A stretch of DNA of 64,000 bases. It comes from Orbicella faveolata (lineage: Eukaryota > Cnidaria > Anthozoa > Scleractinia > Merulinidae). How positions within the stretch are numbered: the stretch's first letter is position 1; every line of letters begins with the position of its first letter. This document shows positions 59,901-64,000 of the stretch, piece after piece. The notes below the pieces were generated by a model. It had not been told where the DNA came from. It was given only the letters and a program-made list of their open reading frames with translations, and made no database searches. The stretch spans positions 687,593 through 751,592 of the forward strand of contig NW_018149891.1 in the NCBI RefSeq assembly GCF_002042975.1, read 5' to 3'. The position numbers were made by a program, and so were the translations under genes.

Positions 59901-61753
59901 ATTTATTTTTCCTCGTCAGCTTCTTAGGAATATTAATATAAAGACAGGGATTTACGAATGAGGACGGCAAGAGAGGATGAAGTGAGAGAGGAAATCCCCA
60001 TACAGACCTTACTCTTAAGGAAATCCTTCAAAGGTTATTTTTAGACAGGGTACCCAACAAGAGAGGATAAAGTAAGAGAAGTAATCTCTTATAAAGACCT
60101 TTCGCTTAAGGTAATCCTTCAAAAGGTATTTTAGACATTGCACACAATTTTCCCGTGGATAATGTTACCACATGCATTACGTGCATGTGTTGGTGGAGAA
60201 TGAAAATACGTTAAAGCTGGTTAGGCCATACAGCTGAGACAAAAAAGAAATACAGCTGAGAAAAATCCACCTGAGTAAAACCCGTGTCACAGAATTCACC
60301 ATTTCTAACTCGCGAGAGATACCCTTGGGAATATATAGGGTATTTGATCCCCTACCCATCACCGTCTCCTTGCCCAGACGAATTCCTCTTAGGTTAGAAC
60401 CAGATTCCCATGAACGCCCACGGCTGAGAATGCAACAACTTCCCCAAAATTTCTGCATACTGTTTGATATGGGTTTGCCTTTTTTTTTTTTACAACCTTA
60501 AAGGCTAATGTAATTACTATGACGTAAGACCAATAATTTCTTCTAAGTTGATATTTTATTCAATATACATAGTGTTACTTTATTTTGATTTTAATTTTCT
60601 CGGAGATACTAGCCTATTTTTGGCTACTGAAAATCTGAGAAAAAATAAAGTTTTATGTATGTGTATATGTATCTGAAGTTATTATAGAGTTACCTGATTT
60701 GTTGCTTTTGATTATGTCATCCACTTTTTCTTTCAGTTCCGCCAGGTCCTCAGTGATTCCTCTGCTTGCTCCAGTTGCTGCTTCAATGGTTTTCTCCGCA
60801 GTTATTCTAATTTCTTCCTTAACCTCATCTTTGTCAAATTGTAACTGTTTCGTCAGGTTGTCAAGTTCTTTCTCGGTCACTTTTCGATCCTCTAGTTGTT
60901 TCTGGTTTGACTGAATGATAACCGACGTGATGTGTTCCAGCTTGTCTTTCAACTCATCTTTGTCGCTCTTTAACTGGATCTTTAGGTCCTGAATCTCTTC
61001 CTTTCTTTCTGTGTCTGTTCGTTTCCGATCGTTCTGTCTTTCCTGCTTTGACTGAACAATATCTGACTGTATATCCAGTAGATGATCTGTCACCTCGTCT
61101 TGGAGGAATTTGTTTACTGCCTGCAACTCTATTCTGGTGTCTTCCTCTAACTGACGAACCTTTCTTGTGGGGAAGTCCGACTCAGTCAAACCTCCTACAG
61201 CATCAATGGAGTTTGTGTTCACTCCCAGAGCTTTAAACGCATCTTTAGCAAGTTGCACGTACTGGTCAAATGTGACCTTGATTATCTCAGAACCGTGTGA
61301 GTGACAAATCGAATTTCTAAGAAGACGAAGTTGATCAATCGCCAGTGCATAAGTTTCAGCCTCATTTCCACCCGGGCTTTTCACCGACGGATGAAAACTG
61401 CCATGAGGTAATCTTCTGGGCTTCACATACAAGTCACTAAGTGTCCTGTGATGTCCTCTGCTGTCTGGTAGCGCGAAGGAGCGTGCGTAGATTGTCGCCT
61501 GGAACAAAGCGGTACCGTCCCATTCGTTATACGAGAGGTGTGCGGGAATTCTGGTGGTTCCACCTTCTGTGCGGAGAAACATGTTCCGCACAGTGATGGA
61601 GTCATCCCAGAGTTGGTAACCAGGGAGATATCCAAAGGTGTTGTCCCACATGGATTTGAATGTCTGACGTAAGGCTTTAGGAAAGTCATTCAGGACGATG
61701 GAAGCAAACTTGAAATAGTTCAACTGCTCATCCCGATAAGGCGCTAAAGTCAT
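56966..61753 (-). CDS. Truncated repeat copy of the HEPN-NB-ARC-TPR gene
   Basis: Exons 61753-60694 (HEPN and coiled coil) and 59521-56966 (NB-ARC, linker and the first three to four TPRs) are identical in translation to those of the gene at 49132-55277. The frame is cut by the N at 56965, about four repeats into the TPR array. Beyond the N a read-through runs a few codons into unrelated sequence. Given the exact 6476-base offset this is most likely the same locus seen twice, not a paralogue or pseudogene, and should not be counted as a second gene without long-read support. Confidence 0.75.
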
Positions 61754-63440
61754 TTTTCATCAGCAGCTGTTAAGACTGGTTAGGGGGGTTATCGGAGGCA
61801 ATATCTTTAATAACACTTTTGGTAAGCTACCTGTAAAAATAATTTGTAAGGAGACACTATTCATGAAAGAAGAATAGTCGTCTGGTCTCTGCCAAAACCA
61901 AACGTAAAGTCAAAGGAAGAAAGACATCTGTAGCACTGGCTACCAATATGACTGATACACTAAAAACAATATTTCCAATCAATCAGTCAAGTGTTTTCGC
62001 CAAGAGCCACCCTGTGGCCCAATATCACAATATCATGACGTGATAACTTAACATGATGGGAACACGTTCGGCGGTTTAAATAACACGCAACGTCATAACC
62101 TTAAGTACAACTTATTGAGTAGTCAGCATCTTGTCTTAATACACAACCCTTGCAAGCCAGTTAAAAACCCTCCATCAAATGCCAGTATAGCCCAAGTTAT
62201 TACAAATCACTGAACATTTTGAAATTCGCAGTATGTACTATTAAAGACCTTTAATGGTTTTTAAATCTGCTTCAGTAAGCAGGAACACTTACCACTCACT
62301 CCGGCGCCATATTGAAACAGTGACGTTTACGGAGCCGTCTTTTAAAATCTTTTGTCCAACAGTGGTTCTTACCGGATTCCTGCTGAATTGTAACTTGCTC
62401 TTTGTCCGACGTCTGGAGTGTAACTGGATTGAATACAAAGAGCTACTGTCGAGCTAATAATAAATAAACACTGAATAAATAAATGATTACGTTTAGAGAC
62501 GAGGTTGGGTGCTCTTCGATTACATTAAATCTTGCATTTGGAATCAAAAAAGAAAATCTATGCACATACAAAATTACTATACCTTGGTTAATAACACAAA
62601 ACTGTTTTGCAAGGTTTTATGTCGTCAATATGATCGGCAATAAACAGACTGAGTAAATCGCTTGTGTCGCAACGGAAAATATGCTGAGTCAACCTGCACT
62701 TAGTATGGGGGCTTCCCTAATTTAAGACCTGGAGTTGAAAATGTTACTGTTCTAACCGCTCGTACAATATAAGAATACAGTCGAACCTGTATGTAACGGC
62801 CCTGTATTAAGCGGTCACCCTTTAGTAAGCGGCCAGTTTTCAAAGTCCCGATTTCCGCTCATGCAAACGCTGTATTAAGCGGCCACGGCCACCCTACACA
62901 GTCCTATGTTTATCTTTCTTTGTAATTTTTACTTGTATTAGGCGGCCACCCTGGACGTAACAGCTATGAAATTGAATGTAGCAACTATAAACTGACGAAA
63001 TGAGATACTTTGTTGTGAACTGTAAGTCATAGAAATAAAGTACTGCATACCGTAGAAGAGAAGAACACGATTTATTGTACAGTACTTTTACACAATGTTA
63101 CGTATATTACACCGTTAAGTTACAAGTTGACACTGAACCTTGTTCAAAGCATTGATAGCTTGAAAGAGTGTCGATTGTCCTATTGTTTCCTTGCATGAAG
63201 TGTTTTAGTAGATACCCCATTTAAATTGACTTTAGACCACGCCCAGTGCGTAGCGGCCAGTTCCTCAAGTCCCGAGGTTGGCCGTTATATACAGGTTCGA
63301 CTGTACACTGATTACTAGCAGCAGTCACTGTGCAAAAAGCCAAATATTTGGGTCCGCATACGGTATTTATATCTTATTAGATGTTTTGGTGTGTAGTATC
63401 GCTGTATATTTTTACGACTGTGCAGTCTTTTGACGAGCCC
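56966..63440 (-). repeat. Second copy of the 6475-bp segment 50490-56964 (probably an assembly duplication)
   Basis: Every feature of 50490-56964 recurs 6476 positions later with identical order and spacing: the NB-ARC exon, the intron with its MITE and 90-bp repeat, the HEPN exon, the 5' UTR exon and the 526-bp MITE. Translations of both coding exons are identical over the shared part. The only difference I found is A at 56891 against T at 63367. The copy begins in the middle of a TPR codon stretch directly after the N and ends exactly where the first copy's sequence stops. Confidence 0.93.
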
Positions 63441-63512
63441 ATAGGGGGAGTCAAAATACAAACAACGGGTAAAAATATACAGCGATACTACACACCAAAA
63501 CATCTAATAAGA
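63372..63512. repeat. Hairpin with perfect 44-bp arms
   Basis: 63372-63415 (TCTTATTAGATGTTTTGGTG and onward) is the exact reverse complement of 63469-63512, with a 53-bp loop. The loop itself contains a second small inverted pair (CTTTTGAC and GTCAAAA). The first copy of the large repeat stops inside this loop (at 56964, GAGCCC), so the structure probably caused the assembly break. Confidence 0.92.
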
Positions 63513-64000
63513 GATTTGTTATCCAACTGCTGTGGTCAATAAATTTATCAATGAAAGAGGGAGAGTGTGACAGTTTTGCGTGCGTGCGCCGACCTGTACG
63601 GCAAACAGGTTTTCTACTGTACAAATACACCAAACAGGTTTTCCACTGTACAATATCGCTGTATATTTGTACTGTTATTTGGACAGTATTCGCTGCAGTT
63701 TGATAATAAACTGAAGTATTTTAAGGTATTCAAGGACGCTTGACTCGTACGTCACCTTCGATCTTCTGGAAGCACAAATCGGTGCCTTCATCTACGGAGA
63801 CACAAATTAACTACTGCCGCTGATCTCACCTACTGCATCTTCTCAAAACATCTCCAACGGAAAGAGTTTGGATAAAAAATCGAGTGTTGAGTCGCATCTT
63901 AGGCCCTGTCCACAATACGTTGGAGGAATTTGAAAACGAAACTTTATTTCTCAGGTTAGGCCTTCTGTCCACACTAATCCGTCACGAAAACGGGGCTTAA
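63441..64000. other. Unique flank after the repeat; no gene recognised
   Basis: After the hairpin there are two tandem versions of a motif CAAACAGGTTTTC(T/C)ACTGTACAA (about 63604-63652) and a third CGCTGTATATTT word (63657-63668) echoing the hairpin arm. The end (63900-64000) has facing words GGCCCTGTCCACAATACG and GGCCTTCTGTCCACACTAATC plus GAAAACG, typical of a dispersed repeat cut by the window end. No convincing exon. Confidence 0.5.

Noticed and set aside
56966-61753. Recent tandem NLR paralogue or NLR pseudogene
   Set aside because: Identical introns and intergenic DNA, exact offset and the N at the join argue for an assembly duplication.

Overview
The window is animal nuclear DNA. 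It is AT-rich, its genes are split by many short GT-AG introns, and it carries numerous small non-autonomous transposons. The orthologue set (TBC1D2-type Rab GAP, DDX21, BLOC1S2, RNF181, a two-RRM hnRNP) together with an NB-ARC/TPR receptor of the expanded cnidarian NLR type points to a cnidarian, most likely an anthozoan such as a stony coral. The taxon is an inference; nothing in the sequence names it. The short reading frames scattered over the window are mostly chance or shadow frames; the real genes were rebuilt by following splice sites and reading phase.

Layout: 1-6861 holds the 5' half of a TBC1D2/TBC1D2B-like gene on the minus strand (PH domain fully recovered), with a 19-bp minisatellite and other repeats in its introns. 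It is head-to-head with a plus-strand DDX21-type nucleolar helicase gene (about 7.2-18.3 kb; conserved core in 19 exons). DDX21 is tail-to-tail with BLOC1S2 (20279-21772, minus), which is followed by RNF181 (22812-25177, minus); a LINE remnant lies between them. From 25.2 to 32.4 kb I see no gene. A 13-exon plus-strand hnRNP gene (32480-46615, 355 aa) follows. It has a 1.5-kb mariner-type element in one intron and at least two alternative 3' ends. From 49.1 to 55.9 kb a minus-strand gene encodes a 1657-residue receptor: HEPN domain with an intact R-x4-H motif, coiled coil, NB-ARC ATPase, helical linker and about 14 TPRs.

The stretch 56966-63440 repeats 50490-56964 at an exact offset of 6476 bases, joined by a single N. 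I found one mismatch by eye. The sequence breaks inside a 44-bp perfect hairpin that is complete only in the second copy. This looks like an unmerged contig overlap rather than a real duplication, so the second NLR 'gene' is probably not a separate locus.

The host genes are housekeeping genes with no evident joint pathway: endosomal Rab GAP, ribosome biogenesis helicase, lysosome-related organelle/BORC subunit, RING E3 ligase and RNA-binding protein. The most interesting protein is the HEPN-NB-ARC-TPR receptor. Its layout resembles NTPase-switched nuclease defence proteins, with a predicted RNase effector, a STAND switch and a repetitive sensor.
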